A stretch of 64,000 nucleotides of DNA, taken from contig DATIYT010000075.1 in NCBI GenBank assembly GCA_035517495.1, positions 124,001 through 188,000 of the forward strand, written 5' to 3'. The notes under the pieces are model-generated. The model was not told the origin of the DNA. It ran no database searches and worked only from the letters and a program-made list of their open reading frames with translations. Origin of the DNA: DASZHJ01 sp035517495. GTDB taxonomy: Bacteria; Pseudomonadota; Alphaproteobacteria; ATCC43930; CGMCC-115725. Every line of letters starts with the position of its first letter. Position 1 is the first letter of the stretch. This document shows positions 1 through 7,602 of the stretch, one piece after another. A program made the position numbers and the translations under genes.

Positions 1-91
1 GCGGTGCCGCATCCCACCAATACGGCGTCTCCCTGAAGTCCGCGGCAAATCGGCTCCGCTCGGAAGAGACTGCATCCGTTCCTTGGCTCAT
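1..91 (-). CDS. FAD-dependent oxidoreductase, N-terminus only (cut by window edge)
   Basis: Reading leftward from an ATG at 89-91 gives 30 codons that stay open to the window edge. The last visible residues, FRETPYWWDAAP, look like the N-terminal lead-in seen in many glycine/D-amino-acid oxidase-type flavoproteins just before their FAD-binding Rossmann motif; the FAD motif itself would lie outside the window. The gene is divergent from the aldo/keto reductase at 222. Only the lead-in can be seen, so the family call is inference and the coding call is moderate. A TATAAA hexamer at 101-106 (minus strand) is a possible -10 with no clear -35. Confidence 0.45.
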   Translation of the reverse strand, partial: MSQGTDAVSSERSRFAADFRETPYWWDAAP

Positions 92-221
92 GGAGCCGAT
101 TTTATACCGCAACGGCCGGTCTATCGAACTTTCTTGCCTGCGCCGCGCCCCTGTAGCAGGGGTCGCGGGGACCTTGTAAGATCGCGCGATAAATTCCTGC
201 ATTCAAAAAGAGGCAGTCCCC

Positions 222-1166
222 TTGGAAACCCGCACGCTCGGAAAATCCGGTCTCAAGGTCTCGCTCGTGGGCCTCGGCTGCAACAACTTCTCCGGCCGGA
301 TCGACCTCGATGCCACCCGCAAGGTCATCCACAAGGCTTTCGATCTCGGCATCTCTCTCTTCGACACCGCCGATACCTACGGCAATCGCGGGGGGTCCGA
401 GGAATTCATGGGGCAGGTGCTGGGCGAGCGGCGCAAGGACATCATCCTCGCGAGCAAATGCGGCATGCCCATGGACGATGTGGGCGTGCGCAAGGGCGCG
501 TCGCGCCGCTACATCATTGCGTCGCTGGAGGCGAGCCTGAAGCGCCTCAGGACCGACTGGCTCGACCTCTATCAGATCCACCAGCCCGACCGCGAAACCC
601 CGATCGAGGAGACCTTGCGCACCCTCGACGACCTCGTGCGCGCCGGAAAGATCAGGTACTTCGGCTGCTCCAATTTTCCAGGCTGGCAGGTGGTGGAAGC
701 GCTCTGGACCTCGAGACACCTGGGCCTCAACTCCTTCATCTCCTGCCAGGACGAATACAGCCTGGTGGTGCGCGGCATCGACCGCGAGCTGATGCCGGTG
801 ATCGAGGCCTATGGCATGGGGCTGCTGCCGTTCTTCCCGCTCGCGAGCGGATTGCTCACCGGCAAGTACAAGCGCAACGCGCCGATGCCCGCGGGCACGC
901 GCCTCACCAATACCCAGCGCCTGGCCGACCGGTTCATGACCGAGGGCAATTGGCAGGTGGTGGAGCGCCTCGAAGACTTCTGCGCAACCCGTGGACACAC
1001 ATTGCTCGAACTCGCCTTCGGCTGGCTTGCGGCGCGGCCGGGGGTTGCGAGCGTGATCGCCGGCGCCACCAAGCCAGAGCAGCTCGAGCAGAACGTGAAG
1101 GCGGTCGGCTGGAAGCTCACGCGCGAGGAAATGGCGGAGGTGGACAGGCTCACGAAGCGGGCCTGA
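222..1166 (+). CDS. Aldo/keto reductase
   Basis: NADPH-dependent oxidoreductase of the aldo/keto reductase superfamily, 314 residues, the usual size for a single (alpha/beta)8 barrel. The catalytic tetrad is visible: D48 and Y53 in FDTADTYG, K79 in LASKCG, H120 in LYQIH. The nucleotide-binding end is seen near the C-terminus in VIAGATKPEQLEQN. The start is a TTG preceded by an AAAGAGGCAG ribosome-binding stretch. No partner gene defines the substrate. The gene is followed after 72 bp by an amidohydrolase on the same strand, so the two may be co-transcribed as a small catabolic unit. Confidence 0.93.
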   Translation: METRTLGKSGLKVSLVGLGCNNFSGRIDLDATRKVIHKAFDLGISLFDTADTYGNRGGSEEFMGQVLGERRKDIILASKCGMPMDDVGVRKGASRRYIIASLEASLKRLRTDWLDLYQIHQPDRETPIEETLRTLDDLVRAGKIRYFGCSNFPGWQVVEALWTSRHLGLNSFISCQDEYSLVVRGIDRELMPVIEAYGMGLLPFFPLASGLLTGKYKRNAPMPAGTRLTNTQRLADRFMTEGNWQVVERLEDFCATRGHTLLELAFGWLAARPGVASVIAGATKPEQLEQNVKAVGWKLTREEMAEVDRLTKRA

Positions 1167-1238
1167 GCGACGCGCGCGCCAATGGCGCCACACCACGCCG
1201 CAGCGGCTTAAACGATAACGACACGGGGAGCGAAAGCC

Positions 1239-2078
1239 ATGTTGACGATAGACGTCCAAGTGCACGCTTACGAGCGCAACCACCCCGGCCGTCCCTGGCT
1301 CGCCTTTCTGCATGGGCCGTCGGAGGCTACCGGCGACCAGATGGTGGCCGCGATGGACGAGGTCGGAGTCGACGGTGCGTTGCTGGTCTCGCCGTTCGCG
1401 ATGTACGGCTACGACGCGAGCTATGCCGTCGAAGTCCACAAGAAGCATCCGAAACGCTTCGGCCTGATCAAGCCATTCGATCCGACCGATCCGCAGGTCG
1501 CGGAGAGAGTAGCCGAGTGGGCGGCGACACCGGGCACCGTCGGCGTTCGCATCATGCTGAACCGCGCCTCGGAGGACCCGGCCGATCCCGGCATCAACCG
1601 GATCATGACGGCGGCTGCCCGGCATTCGCTGCCGGTAAACCTCCTCGTCTGGGGGCGTCTGGACCAGATGAAGGCGCTCGCCGCGCGTCACCCCGATACC
1701 CAGATCGTGATCGATCATCTGGGTTTGCAGCAGCCGTTCGAGCCGCCGGCACCGCCGGAACCGTTCCGCGAACTTCCAAAGGTACTGGCGCTGGCGGCTC
1801 ATAAGAACGTCGCGATCAAGATCAGCGGCGCCTGCACGCTGTCGCACCAGCCCTTCCCTTACAAGGATATCTGGGACCCGCTGTTCCGCATCTTCGACGC
1901 CTTCGGCTTCGACCGCTGCCTGTGGGGTACCGACTGGACGCGCGCGGTTCATTTGCTGACGTACAAGCAGGGTGTCGAGGCGTTCCGCGTGACCGATCGC
2001 CTCTCCGACAGCGAGCGCGCGGCGCTGATGGGAGAGTCGCTGAAGCGGATCTACGACTGGTCGCCGTCCAAGGCTTAG
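1239..2078 (+). CDS. Amidohydrolase-2 family metal-dependent hydrolase
   Basis: TIM-barrel hydrolase/decarboxylase of the amidohydrolase-2 group (relatives include lactonases and carboxylic acid decarboxylases), 279 residues. Visible family marks are the N-terminal DVQVH segment (D5, H9) where the metal-binding HxH usually sits, an internal IDHLG with H160, and the C-terminal WGTDW with D232. The first histidine of the usual HxH is replaced by Q7, so the metal site may differ from the classic one. A GGGGAG ribosome-binding site precedes the ATG. The stop overlaps the end of the convergent enoyl-CoA hydratase gene by four bases. Substrate unknown. Confidence 0.88.
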   Translation: MLTIDVQVHAYERNHPGRPWLAFLHGPSEATGDQMVAAMDEVGVDGALLVSPFAMYGYDASYAVEVHKKHPKRFGLIKPFDPTDPQVAERVAEWAATPGTVGVRIMLNRASEDPADPGINRIMTAAARHSLPVNLLVWGRLDQMKALAARHPDTQIVIDHLGLQQPFEPPAPPEPFRELPKVLALAAHKNVAIKISGACTLSHQPFPYKDIWDPLFRIFDAFGFDRCLWGTDWTRAVHLLTYKQGVEAFRVTDRLSDSERAALMGESLKRIYDWSPSKA

Positions 2079-2740
2079 GCAAGAAGCGACGCGGCGGCGT
2101 GCTTCGCCGCAGTGACGCTCTCTCGATCGTTCGCTGCGATCGCTTCGGCGAGGCTGTGCACGAACGACCCTAGCTCCGCCGCCGCGACCACGTGGTTGAC
2201 GAGGCCCATTCCCGTCGCCTCCGCCGTCGAGAATTGCCGCGCCGTGAACAGAATCTCCTTCGCGGACGATGGACCCACTGCCTCGATCACGCGGCGCACG
2301 CTCATGTGGTCGTAGCCGAGACCAAGCCGCGCCGGCGGGATGCCGAAGCGCGCGCCCTCGGCCGCGATGCGCAGGTCGCAGCAGAGCGCGATCGCAAGCC
2401 CGCCGCCGATGCAATATCCGCGGATTGCCGCGATGGTCGGAACCGGACATTGTTCGATCGCGAGGAACGCGCGTTCGATGGTCTCGTTCGCGCGCACGAC
2501 CGTCTCGGCGCTGGCGTAGCCATCCTCGAATTGCGAGATGTCGGCACCCGCGGCAAACGCCTTCTCGCCGGCACCCGAGAGAATGACCACCCTGAGCGCC
2601 GGCTGCTCCGCGAGACGCGCGAGTGCAGCCGGAATTTCTTCCCACATGTCAAAGGAGAGCGCGTTCAGCCGCTCGGGGTTGTTGAGCGTGAGCCGCCCGA
2701 TCGGGCCTTCGCTGCCGACGATGAGCCGGTCCGAGGTCAT
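2075..2740 (-). CDS. Enoyl-CoA hydratase/isomerase family protein
   Basis: Crotonase-fold protein of 221 residues, shorter at the C-terminus than the usual 255-265. Both oxyanion-hole segments are clear: AFAAGADISQF and IRGYCIGGGLAIALCCD. Where hydratases carry the second catalytic glutamate, this protein reads LGLGYDHMS, so it may be an isomerase, hydrolase or decarboxylase rather than a true hydratase. The ATG at 2738-2740 is chosen because GGGGTGAG lies just upstream and MTSDRLIVGSEGPIGRLTLN aligns with normal family starts; an 11-codon upstream extension is open but unlikely. It acts on an acyl-CoA in the cytoplasm. Confidence 0.9.
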   Translation of the reverse strand: MTSDRLIVGSEGPIGRLTLNNPERLNALSFDMWEEIPAALARLAEQPALRVVILSGAGEKAFAAGADISQFEDGYASAETVVRANETIERAFLAIEQCPVPTIAAIRGYCIGGGLAIALCCDLRIAAEGARFGIPPARLGLGYDHMSVRRVIEAVGPSSAKEILFTARQFSTAEATGMGLVNHVVAAAELGSFVHSLAEAIAANDRESVTAAKHAAASLLA

Positions 2741-2788
2741 CCACTCACCCCGCGGAGATAGACAATGGAACAAGCTCCTCGGTCAGGG

Positions 2789-2835
2789 CAACACACGGAT
2801 AAACGCCGATGAACACAGATCAACACCGATAGACG
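2789..2835. repeat. Dispersed intergenic repeat (GATGAACACAGATC type)
   Basis: A stretch made of near-repeats of GATAAACGCCGATGAACAC and GATCAACACCGATAGAC. The same kind of sequence, with CGCAGATC variants, occurs again at 30517-30641. Such short repeats are scattered in many bacterial genomes; no coding capacity is evident. Confidence 0.6.
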
Positions 2836-2879
2836 ACGGACTTGCGCAAGGTATCATGGCTTAGCCGAGCGGGTGTTGT

Positions 2880-3390
2880 CCGGGTCACTCCCGCTCATCT
2901 CCACATCTCCTCCTGAAGTAGAAGGAGAGAAGGGGATGATTTGGAGATGGGGAGATGATTGGTCACTCCCGCTCATCTCCACATCTCCCCGAGAATCCCC
3001 GCATCTCCTCCTGAAGTAGAAGGAGAGAAGGGGATGATTGGGAGATGGGGAGATGATTGGTCATTCCTACTCATCTCCACATCATCTCCCCGAGAATCCC
3101 CGCATCTCCTTCCCGCTCATCTCCACATCTCCTCGAACAATCCCCCACATCTCCTCCTGAAGTAGCAGGGAGAGAAGGGGATGATTGGGAGATGAGGAGA
3201 TGATTGGTCATTCCCGCTCATCTCCACATCTCCCCGAGAATCCCCACATCTCCTTCCCGCTCATCTCCACATCTCCTCCTGAAGTAGCAGGAGAGAAGGG
3301 GATGGTTGGGAGATGAGGAGATGATTGTTCGGGTCACGCCCGCTCATCTCCACATCATCTCCCCGAGAATCCCCACATCTCCTTGAATTT
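2880..3390. repeat. Four-copy imperfect repeat array with internal palindromes
   Basis: About 510 bp built from two complementary words: CTCATCTCCACATCTCC and its near-complement GGAGATGNGGAGATGA. A shared block, GAAGTAG(A/C)AGGAGAGAAGG, begins at 2915, 3013, 3159 and 3281, so the period is irregular (98, 146 and 122 bp). Each unit could fold on itself because the two words pair. Composition on the plus strand is strongly C+T then G+A, unlike the neighbouring genes. It fills the gap between the crotonase gene and the LigB gene and has no plausible long coding frame. It is not a CRISPR, because repeats and spacers are not distinct. Confidence 0.85.
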
Positions 3391-3416
3391 TTCGCTTCGC
3401 CGGCGATCGCTGTTAA

Positions 3417-4241
3417 TCAACCCGCGAGCCGCATCACGCCAACGGCGCAGCCGACCGCGAAGATCGGGATCGGCTCATAGCACCAGACCTCGCCGGTCGA
3501 GCCTTCGGCCGCGCCGGCGGCGGCGATGAAGGTCCTGATTTCGAAACCGCCTTGACCGCCATCGCGGTAGGTCTCGGCATCGGTGTAGTCGGTGAGCCGC
3601 TCCGGCCGGTTCTCGCACCAGCGTTCCAGAAACTCACGATCCCAGGCCTCGTTGATCTTTCCGGAATTGGGAGTCGCCGGCCAATGCGAGATGCCGCCGG
3701 TGCCGATAAGCGCGAGCCGCTCCGGCAGCGCGTCCGCGGCGCGGCGCAGCGCCCGGCCGAAGGCGTAGGCGCGTTTGGGCGGCGTCAGCGGCGGCCCCTG
3801 GCAATTGATGTTGGCGGGAATGATCGGGAGATCGTAGCGTGGCGTCAGGAAATGCAGCGGCACGCTGATGCCGTGGTCGAATTTCCATTCCTCGGCATAG
3901 GCGACGTCGACCTCCTGCAGCACTCCCTCGATGAGGCGGCGCGAAAGCGCGGCATTGCCGGGGATGCGCCGCCGCTCGATCTTGAGCCAGCCGGGGTCCT
4001 CGATCGGGCCTTCGTAGTGATCCGCCATCCCGATCGCGAAGGCCGGCATGTTGTTCATGAAGAAATTGGCGAAATGCTCGGCGGCGATCACGAGGAGCGC
4101 GTCCGGGCGCGAAGCCTCGACCGCCTCACGGAGCCGCGCGAGCGCCATCAAGAAGGTCTCGCGCCGCTTCGGATCGGCGCGCTCGGCGCGCCCGGTAATA
4201 CCCGGCGCGTGGCTGCAGACCCCCACGAATGAGAGCGGCAT
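3417..4241 (-). CDS. Class III extradiol ring-cleavage dioxygenase, LigB-type catalytic subunit
   Basis: Catalytic (beta) subunit of a protocatechuate 4,5-dioxygenase-like enzyme that opens catecholic rings with Fe(II) and O2. 274 residues. Iron and catalytic positions of the LigB family are visible: H11 in VCSHAPG, H56 in AAEHFANFF, the conserved GTGGISHWPA histidine, and a late GEVWCYEP glutamate. The start at 4241 (MPLSFVG) is preferred because it lies 2 bp after the stop of the LigA-type gene; a longer open frame overlaps that gene. With LigA and the isomerase upstream it forms an aromatic meta-cleavage unit. The exact substrate cannot be read from sequence. Confidence 0.93.
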   Translation of the reverse strand: MPLSFVGVCSHAPGITGRAERADPKRRETFLMALARLREAVEASRPDALLVIAAEHFANFFMNNMPAFAIGMADHYEGPIEDPGWLKIERRRIPGNAALSRRLIEGVLQEVDVAYAEEWKFDHGISVPLHFLTPRYDLPIIPANINCQGPPLTPPKRAYAFGRALRRAADALPERLALIGTGGISHWPATPNSGKINEAWDREFLERWCENRPERLTDYTDAETYRDGGQGGFEIRTFIAAAGAAEGSTGEVWCYEPIPIFAVGCAVGVMRLAG

Positions 4242-4243
4242 CG

Positions 4244-4546
4244 CTACTCCGGAACCATCGCGTAGAGGCCCGCGCGCACGGGACCGTGCCGGCGCACGCC
4301 CTCGCGCATGGCCTCCAGATAGGCGCTCCACTCATAGCCGTGGAACGCCGCGAAGTGCATCAAAAGCTGGCCGTTGACGCCGAGCACGTAGAGGAGGCCG
4401 ACATCCGCATCGAGGACCGCCATGCGCTCCTCCTCCGTGAGATCGAATCCCCGAAGCGCCGTGTCAACGTCGGCGAGAAACCGCGAGCGAAACTCCGGAT
4501 CGCGGTTTAGCTGATAGAGCAGCTTTTGGACGTAATAGAGGGACAT
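4244..4546 (-). CDS. LigA-type small subunit of extradiol dioxygenase
   Basis: 100-residue helical protein with the LigA pattern: KLLYQLNRDPEFRSRF, then a glutamate-rich turn (LTEEERMAV) and LYVLGVNGQLLMHF. LigA subunits cover the active site of LigB and complete the substrate pocket in protocatechuate 4,5-dioxygenase. The gene lies directly before the LigB-type gene with 2 bp between them, the normal order for a ligAB pair. The ribosome-binding site is weak; a hairpin lies about 30 bp upstream. Confidence 0.9.
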   Translation of the reverse strand: MSLYYVQKLLYQLNRDPEFRSRFLADVDTALRGFDLTEEERMAVLDADVGLLYVLGVNGQLLMHFAAFHGYEWSAYLEAMREGVRRHGPVRAGLYAMVPE

Positions 4547-4573
4547 TTATTTTATGGTCTGCTCGCGCCCCTT

Positions 4574-4623
4574 GCCGCACCACCAACCCGTCGATCGACG
4601 GCTCGCAGGGTTGGTGTGGCGGC
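4574..4623. other. Hairpin between isomerase and ligA-type genes
   Basis: CACCAACCC at 4581-4589 pairs with GGGTTGGTG at 4608-4616, and the stem extends imperfectly with GCCGCAC/GTGGCGGC. No U-run follows on either strand, so it is not a standard intrinsic terminator. It lies in the 96-bp gap inside the presumed operon and could be a processing or attenuation element. Confidence 0.55.
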
Positions 4624-4642
4624 TGCGAGCGCGCCTTAGACC

Positions 4643-5050
4643 CTAATCCGCCGCGTGGACGTGATGTCGCTGCGCCACGTACTCATGGAGATTGTTCTTC
4701 TTGAAATTGAGCACGGGATCGAGCTCCTGGATCTCGAGCGAGATCCCGAGCGGGCGCTCGATATAAGTGGTTCCCAGAAATTGCGTCAGCGCGGCGAAGA
4801 GCTGCTCGCCCACCCGCTTCCTGGTGTCGAGGTCGCGGCCGTGGCCCATCTGAACCGAGACGTGGACGAAGCCGTTTTCGGGATGGCCGTCGGCAATGCA
4901 GTACTCATCGACGCGCGCAGCGCGCGTGCGGGTCCCGCCCTGCGGAAAGACGCCGGTGGAGATCGCGCATTTATGTAACGAAGCAAGCAAACCCGGAACG
5001 TCGATACTGTCTTGGAGGTTGGCGGAGTACTCGACGCGGATGTGCGGCAT
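4643..5050 (-). CDS. 5-carboxymethyl-2-hydroxymuconate isomerase family protein
   Basis: Tautomerase-superfamily protein, 135 residues. It starts MPHIRVEYSANL; in this family the proline exposed after removal of Met is the catalytic base. The interior DGHPENGFVHVSVQMGHGR and the later FLGTTYIERPLGISLEI fit the CHMI family (HpaF in homoprotocatechuate degradation). AGAAGGA lies 6 bp upstream of the ATG. It is first in the unit isomerase, LigA, LigB, so it probably isomerises the ring-cleavage product or a later unsaturated acid of that pathway. Confidence 0.88.
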   Translation of the reverse strand: MPHIRVEYSANLQDSIDVPGLLASLHKCAISTGVFPQGGTRTRAARVDEYCIADGHPENGFVHVSVQMGHGRDLDTRKRVGEQLFAALTQFLGTTYIERPLGISLEIQELDPVLNFKKNNLHEYVAQRHHVHAAD

Positions 5051-5299
5051 TGCCGATTCCTTCTGTTGCCCCCAGCGCGCCCCCTTCGCGAATTTCCGGC
5101 TTTGTCATGGAAACTTAACACAAGCGCGGGGTGCGAAGTCAATCGATCAGAACCGAGTCGCGGGGGCGTGGCGGGCGAAATTCATAGCCCCTCTCCCCGA
5201 CAATTTGGAGACAAACCTGCGTCACTCGCGTCTTCGTGGTAAAGTTTAACCTGCGGGATCAATGATCGGGCGCCCGCGACGGCCGCGGCGGGGAACGAA

Positions 5300-5435
5300 A
5301 AAAGAATCACCGCGGAGGCATGAAGAACGCGGAGAGTTCTGGTTCGTCATCGCGAGCGGAGCGAAGTGATCCAGCATTCCCTGTTGATTCATCGCACAGC
5401 CCGCCCGGACCACCGAGACACCGAGGCACGGAGCT
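5300..5435. repeat. Cluster of dispersed intergenic repeats
   Basis: The 439-bp gap 5051-5489 contains no credible gene. It holds a CACCGCGGAGGCATGAAG type segment (about 5308-5334), a TCATCGCGAGCGGAGCGAAG segment (5347-5366) and a CCGAGACACCGAGGCACGGAG type segment (about 5412-5432). These are the same repeat families seen at 10.1, 11.5, 18.0 and 39.9 kb. Confidence 0.6.
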
Positions 5436-5489
5436 CCTGCACTCTCTTGTCCCTCACTGCATTCTGCGGTGAATGCGTCGTTCCCGTTC

Positions 5490-6170
5490 CTACTTCAGCT
5501 TCGCCGCTGCCTTATCGACAGCCGCCTGCCGTTCGGCCTGGCGCCCGGCGGCGCTCGCGCGTGCCTGCTCCACCAGCGCCGGTCCCGCGCGCTCGGGCGA
5601 GCCCGCGTCGAAGGGCGGCTGCGGGTCGTATTCCATGCCGAGCTGAATGACTTTCGCGAGATCGACGCCGAACGCGACGGCGGCGACCTCAAGCGCGAAG
5701 TCGATGCCGGCGGTGACGCCGCCGCCGGTGATCGTGTTGCCGTCGATCGCGACGCGCTCCGCGACCGGGGTCGCGCCGAATGCCTTCAGCATCTCGCGGC
5801 TCATCCAGTGCGTAGCCGCGCGCTTGCCGCGAAGCAGTCCCGCGGCACCCAGCACCAAGGCACCCGTGCAGACGCTGGTCACGTAGCGAGCATGCGCGGC
5901 CTGGCGGCGGACGAAATCGAGCACCTCCGGATCATTGAGCAGCGGATTGACGCCGGCGCCGCCGGGGATGCAGACGAGATCGAGCGGCGGACACTCCGCG
6001 AAGGTCGTGCTCGGGATCATCTGCAAGCCGCCGCCGGCCACGACCGGCACGCGGGTCTTCCAGACGAGATGCACCCGCGCCTGCGGGAATTTGATGAAGA
6101 CCTCGTAGGGCCCGGTCAGGTCGAGCTGCGTGATATCCGGAAAGAGCAAAAAGCCGATCTCGAAAGGCAT
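5490..6170 (-). CDS. inhA: DJ-1/PfpI family protein, isonitrile hydratase (InhA)-like
   Basis: 226 residues, the length of Pseudomonas isonitrile hydratase, which hydrates isonitriles to N-substituted formamides. With the start at 6170 (MPFEIGFLLFPDITQLD) the key residues fall at family positions: D17 in QLDLTGPYEVF and C101-T102 in SVCTGALVLGAAGLL, followed by ATHW. AAGGA lies upstream of this ATG; a 15-residue longer frame is less likely. The C-terminal tail is alanine-rich. A DJ-1 protein of another function is possible, but the D17/C101/T102 set favours the hydratase. It is divergent from the CoA-transferase gene. Confidence 0.82.
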   Translation of the reverse strand: MPFEIGFLLFPDITQLDLTGPYEVFIKFPQARVHLVWKTRVPVVAGGGLQMIPSTTFAECPPLDLVCIPGGAGVNPLLNDPEVLDFVRRQAAHARYVTSVCTGALVLGAAGLLRGKRAATHWMSREMLKAFGATPVAERVAIDGNTITGGGVTAGIDFALEVAAVAFGVDLAKVIQLGMEYDPQPPFDAGSPERAGPALVEQARASAAGRQAERQAAVDKAAAKLK

Positions 6171-6296
6171 GGGGAGAAATCCTTGAGTGGATGCCAATGA
6201 CCGCAGGCCCATCATACCGCAGTTGCACTCAATGGCCTTCCCCCATTGCCGCCCCTCCGCTACCCTCCTTCAGCCACCCTCGCCGGAGCCGATCCC

Positions 6297-7478
6297 ATGA
6301 CCTCGCTCCCCCTCGCTCGATTTCAGGTGCTGGACCTGACCCGCGCCCGTGCCGGGCCCACCTGCGCGCGGATTCTGGGCGACTGGGGCGCCGAGGTGAT
6401 CAAGGTCGAGCAGCGGCCGGCGGGCGGCGATACCGAGGACCTCTCGGGGCTGCGCGACGATTTCGATTTCCAGAACCTGCACCGCAACAAGCGCAGCATT
6501 GTGCTGGATTTGAAGCACCCGCTGGGGCGCCGCGCGCTGCATCGGCTTGCGGCGCGCGCCGACGTGCTGGTCGAGAACTACCGTCCCGACGTGAAGCGCC
6601 GCCTCGGCATCGATTACGAGGCCTTGCGCGCGCTCAACCCGCGCCTCGTCTATGGCTCGATCTCGGGCTTCGGGCAGACCGGCCCCTATCGCGACCGCCC
6701 CGGCGTCGATCAGATCGCCCAGGGCATGGGCGGCCTCATGTCGATCACGGGGCTGCCGGGCCAGGGCCCGGTACGGGTCGGCATACCGATCGCCGATTTG
6801 ACGTCGGGAATGTATCTCGCGATCGGAATTTTGACGGCGCTGCTGGAGCGCGAAAAAACCGGCGAAGGGCGGTGGGTCACGACCTCGCTGCTCGAAGCCG
6901 AGATCGCGATGCTGGAATTCCAGGCGGTGCGCTATCTGGTGACGGGCCATGTGCCGAAGCAGGCCGGCAACAATCATCCGAAGAACGTGCCGACCGGCGT
7001 CTTCCGCACCAAGGACGGTCACATGAACATCGCGGCTTCGAGCGCCGAGATGTTCCGCCGCCTCTGCGGCGCTTTGGGCTCGCCCGAGCTGCTGGCCGAC
7101 CCCAAGTACAAGAGCACGGCGCTGCGCGAGAAGAATCGCGACGAGCTCAATGGGCGGATCGAGGCCTATACCGTTGCGCGCACCAGCGCCGAGTGGGTCG
7201 ATATCCTGAACCGCGCCGGCGTGCCCTCGGGGCCGATCTATCGCATCGACGAGATGTTCGGGGACCCGCAGGTGCAGCATCTGGGGATGGCGCAGCCGGT
7301 CGAGCATCCGCGCCTCGGCACGCTCCGCCTCGTGGGCGAGCCGGTGTCGTTCGACGGCGTGCGCCCGCCACTCCGCAGCGCCACGCCGGAATTGGGCGAG
7401 CATACCGAGGCGGTGTTGCGCGCCGTCGGCTACGACGCCGCCGAGATCGCGGTGCTGAAGGCGGAGGGGGTTATATAG
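6297..7478 (+). CDS. Family III CoA-transferase (CaiB/BaiF type)
   Basis: Cytoplasmic CoA-transferase that moves CoA between carboxylic acids, 393 residues. Family landmarks: LDLTRARAGPTCARILGDWGAEVIKVE near the N-terminus (quoted in part: LDLTRARAGP, GAEVIKVE), DLKHPLGRRAL, LVENYRPDVKRRLG, YGSISGFGQTGPYRDRPG, and the probable catalytic aspartate D167 in IADLTSG. The start at 6297 is chosen because the family consensus begins there; the 17 upstream codons are proline-rich and not family-like. Acceptor and donor are unknown; neighbouring catabolic genes suggest an aromatic or fatty acid. Confidence 0.9.
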   Translation: MTSLPLARFQVLDLTRARAGPTCARILGDWGAEVIKVEQRPAGGDTEDLSGLRDDFDFQNLHRNKRSIVLDLKHPLGRRALHRLAARADVLVENYRPDVKRRLGIDYEALRALNPRLVYGSISGFGQTGPYRDRPGVDQIAQGMGGLMSITGLPGQGPVRVGIPIADLTSGMYLAIGILTALLEREKTGEGRWVTTSLLEAEIAMLEFQAVRYLVTGHVPKQAGNNHPKNVPTGVFRTKDGHMNIAASSAEMFRRLCGALGSPELLADPKYKSTALREKNRDELNGRIEAYTVARTSAEWVDILNRAGVPSGPIYRIDEMFGDPQVQHLGMAQPVEHPRLGTLRLVGEPVSFDGVRPPLRSATPELGEHTEAVLRAVGYDAAEIAVLKAEGVI

Positions 7479-7480
7479 GG

Positions 7481-7602
7481 GCTGTTAGCTGTTAGCTGTT
7501 AGCTGTCAGCTATCGAAGGTCGCGAATGAAATGCCGCTTCGTGTTCTCCGCGGCTTCGTGATTATCCTTTATTTGGAAGCTGAGAGCTGAGAGCTGACAA
7601 CT
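7481..7602. repeat. AGCTGTT heptamer runs facing AGCTGAG runs
   Basis: TTAGCTGTTAGCTGTCAGCT at 7485-7511 is a run of 7-bp repeats; GAGAGCTGAGAGCTGAC at 7580-7596 is a similar run in inverted orientation, so the two arms could pair across about 65 bp. Between them is a short GCTTCGTG segment of the CACGAAG repeat type. The right arm touches the stop codon of the ATP-grasp gene. It may act as a two-sided transcription end for the facing genes. Confidence 0.65.

Noticed and set aside
102..2645. Very long open frame (over 800 codons) on the minus strand
   Set aside because: It runs opposite to the aldo/keto reductase and amidohydrolase genes and is open only because GC-rich coding sequence leaves few stops in other frames. 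It has low-complexity Arg/Ala composition and no family motif.
2880..3390. CRISPR array
   Set aside because: The repeats are imperfect, unevenly spaced and self-complementary, with no unique spacers between identical repeats and no cas genes nearby.
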